A DNA stretch of 64,000 nt from Microbispora sp. NBC_01189 (GTDB taxonomy: Bacteria > Actinomycetota > Actinomycetes > Streptosporangiales > Streptosporangiaceae), in assembly GCF_036010665.1 (NCBI RefSeq), contig NZ_CP108581.1, forward strand, positions 6,443,501 through 6,507,500. The letters run 5' to 3'. Every line of letters starts with the position of its first letter. The stretch's first letter is position 1. Shown here one piece after another: positions 63,433 through 64,000 of this stretch. The notes below the pieces were generated by a model. That model was not told the origin of the DNA. It saw only the letters and a list, made by a program, of their open reading frames with translations, and did not search any database. The position numbers were made by a program, and so were the translations under genes.

Positions 63433-64000
63433 GTGCCCGAATCGACCATGCCGTCACCTCGGGCACATTCAGCCTGGACGGCCAGACGTTCGACGTCGAC
63501 AACAACGTGTGGGTGCTTGGCGACGAGGCCGAATGCGTCGTGTTCGACGCGCCCCACGACGTCAAGGCGATCACCGATCTGATCGCCGGTCGGCGGGTTC
63601 TGGCCATCCTGGCCACCCACGCCCACGACGACCATGTCCGGGTCGCTCCGGACCTGGCCGACGCCACCGGGGCGCCCGTCCTGCTGCACCCGGCCGACCT
63701 GCCGCTCTGGCGGCTCACCCACCCTGACCGGGAGCCCGGCGCCACCCTGGCCGACGGGCAGACCATCGAGGTCGCCGGGACCCGGCTCGAAGTGTTGCAC
63801 ACGCCGGGCCACGCCCCCGGCGCCTGCTGTTTCTATTCGCCGGACCTGGGTGTCCTCTTCACCGGCGACACCCTCTTCCAGGGCGGCCCCGGAGCAACGG
63901 GGCGCTCCTTCTCCGACTTCGGGGTCATCATCGGCTCGATCCGCGACCGCCTGCTGACTCTGCCGCCCGAGACCGTCGTGCACACCGGTCACGGCGACAG
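63429..64000 (+). CDS. MBL-fold metallo-hydrolase, truncated by the window edge
   Basis: 190 codons of a metallo-beta-lactamase-fold hydrolase, running off the right edge. The zinc motif is THAHDDHV (HxHxDH), then HTPGHAPGACCFY with the next His, GDTLFQGGPGATGRSFSDF with the bridging Asp, and HTGHGD at the very end. It resembles the hydrolase that follows mycothiol-dependent formaldehyde dehydrogenase and may hydrolyse S-formyl or other acyl thioesters. GTG 63429 is the likely start; a stop overlaps it as GTGA. Confidence 0.9.
   Translation, partial: MSARIDHAVTSGTFSLDGQTFDVDNNVWVLGDEAECVVFDAPHDVKAITDLIAGRRVLAILATHAHDDHVRVAPDLADATGAPVLLHPADLPLWRLTHPDREPGATLADGQTIEVAGTRLEVLHTPGHAPGACCFYSPDLGVLFTGDTLFQGGPGATGRSFSDFGVIIGSIRDRLLTLPPETVVHTGHGD

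Overview
This is 64 kb of a high-GC actinomycete chromosome. The evidence is a G/C-rich third codon position throughout, many GTG starts, gene junctions overlapping as ATGA or GTGA, mycothiol-era actinobacterial gene sets, and a c-di-AMP riboswitch in front of a cell-wall hydrolase. Secreted plant-polysaccharide enzymes, a group 3b [NiFe] hydrogenase and a full protocatechuate pathway fit a soil filamentous actinomycete. Streptosporangiaceae or a close relative is my guess; the sequence does not prove it. No rRNA, tRNA or CRISPR array was seen.

Layout. 1-1.9 kb: a TPP-dependent pyruvate-oxidase-like enzyme coupled to a truncated gene. 2.1-6.6 kb: secreted arabinan and pectin degradation (GH54 arabinofuranosidase, GH43 arabinanase, PL3 pectate lyase) with a perfect LacI-type operator. 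7.1-13.9 kb: a Ser/Thr kinase, then an Lrp regulator divergent from an indolepyruvate:ferredoxin oxidoreductase and an acyl-CoA dehydrogenase. 13.9-17.6 kb: a deaminase-like orphan, a small Cys-rich protein, an FMN reductase, a HAD phosphatase and a DMT transporter. 17.6-17.85 kb: a right end resembling IS200/IS605 tnpB, with an omega-RNA-like fold but no tnpB. 18-30 kb: secreted peptidases and a DD-carboxypeptidase, an NmrA/TetR pair, a frameshifted membrane hydrolase, a flavin reductase, a riboswitch-controlled GH25 lysozyme and a fused SecDF. 30.3-32.8 kb: a three-gene operon with an actin-like ATPase between two DksA/TraR zinc-finger proteins. 32.8-36.9 kb: FMN reductase, TetR, flavin monooxygenase and an orphan condensation domain, with four operator repeats. 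37.2-38.9 kb: a decayed AAA ATPase followed by an intact TOPRIM-like DUF4276 protein, probably a relic defence pair. 39-43.8 kb: release factor 3, a P450 and a two-component system. 43.9-54.5 kb: a tightly overlapped pob/pca operon with a PfkB kinase and a persulfide-dioxygenase/rhodanese protein at its end, and a divergent IclR regulator. 54.5-64 kb: a group 3b hydrogenase operon, its protease, OsmC, a DosS-like kinase, a universal stress protein, CBS proteins and a truncated metallo-hydrolase, together resembling a hypoxia/dormancy regulon.

How the genes work together. pobA converts 4-hydroxybenzoate to protocatechuate; pcaGH, B, C and D open and process the ring to beta-ketoadipate; pcaIJ and F convert that to acetyl-CoA and succinyl-CoA. 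The hydrogenase operon supplies or consumes NAD(P)H against H2 and lies beside sensor and stress proteins of the type that control it in mycobacteria.

A pattern that no single gene explains: many genes carry short perfect or near-perfect tandem repeats, 12 or 15 bp when inside coding sequence and also 10 or 11 bp when outside it.
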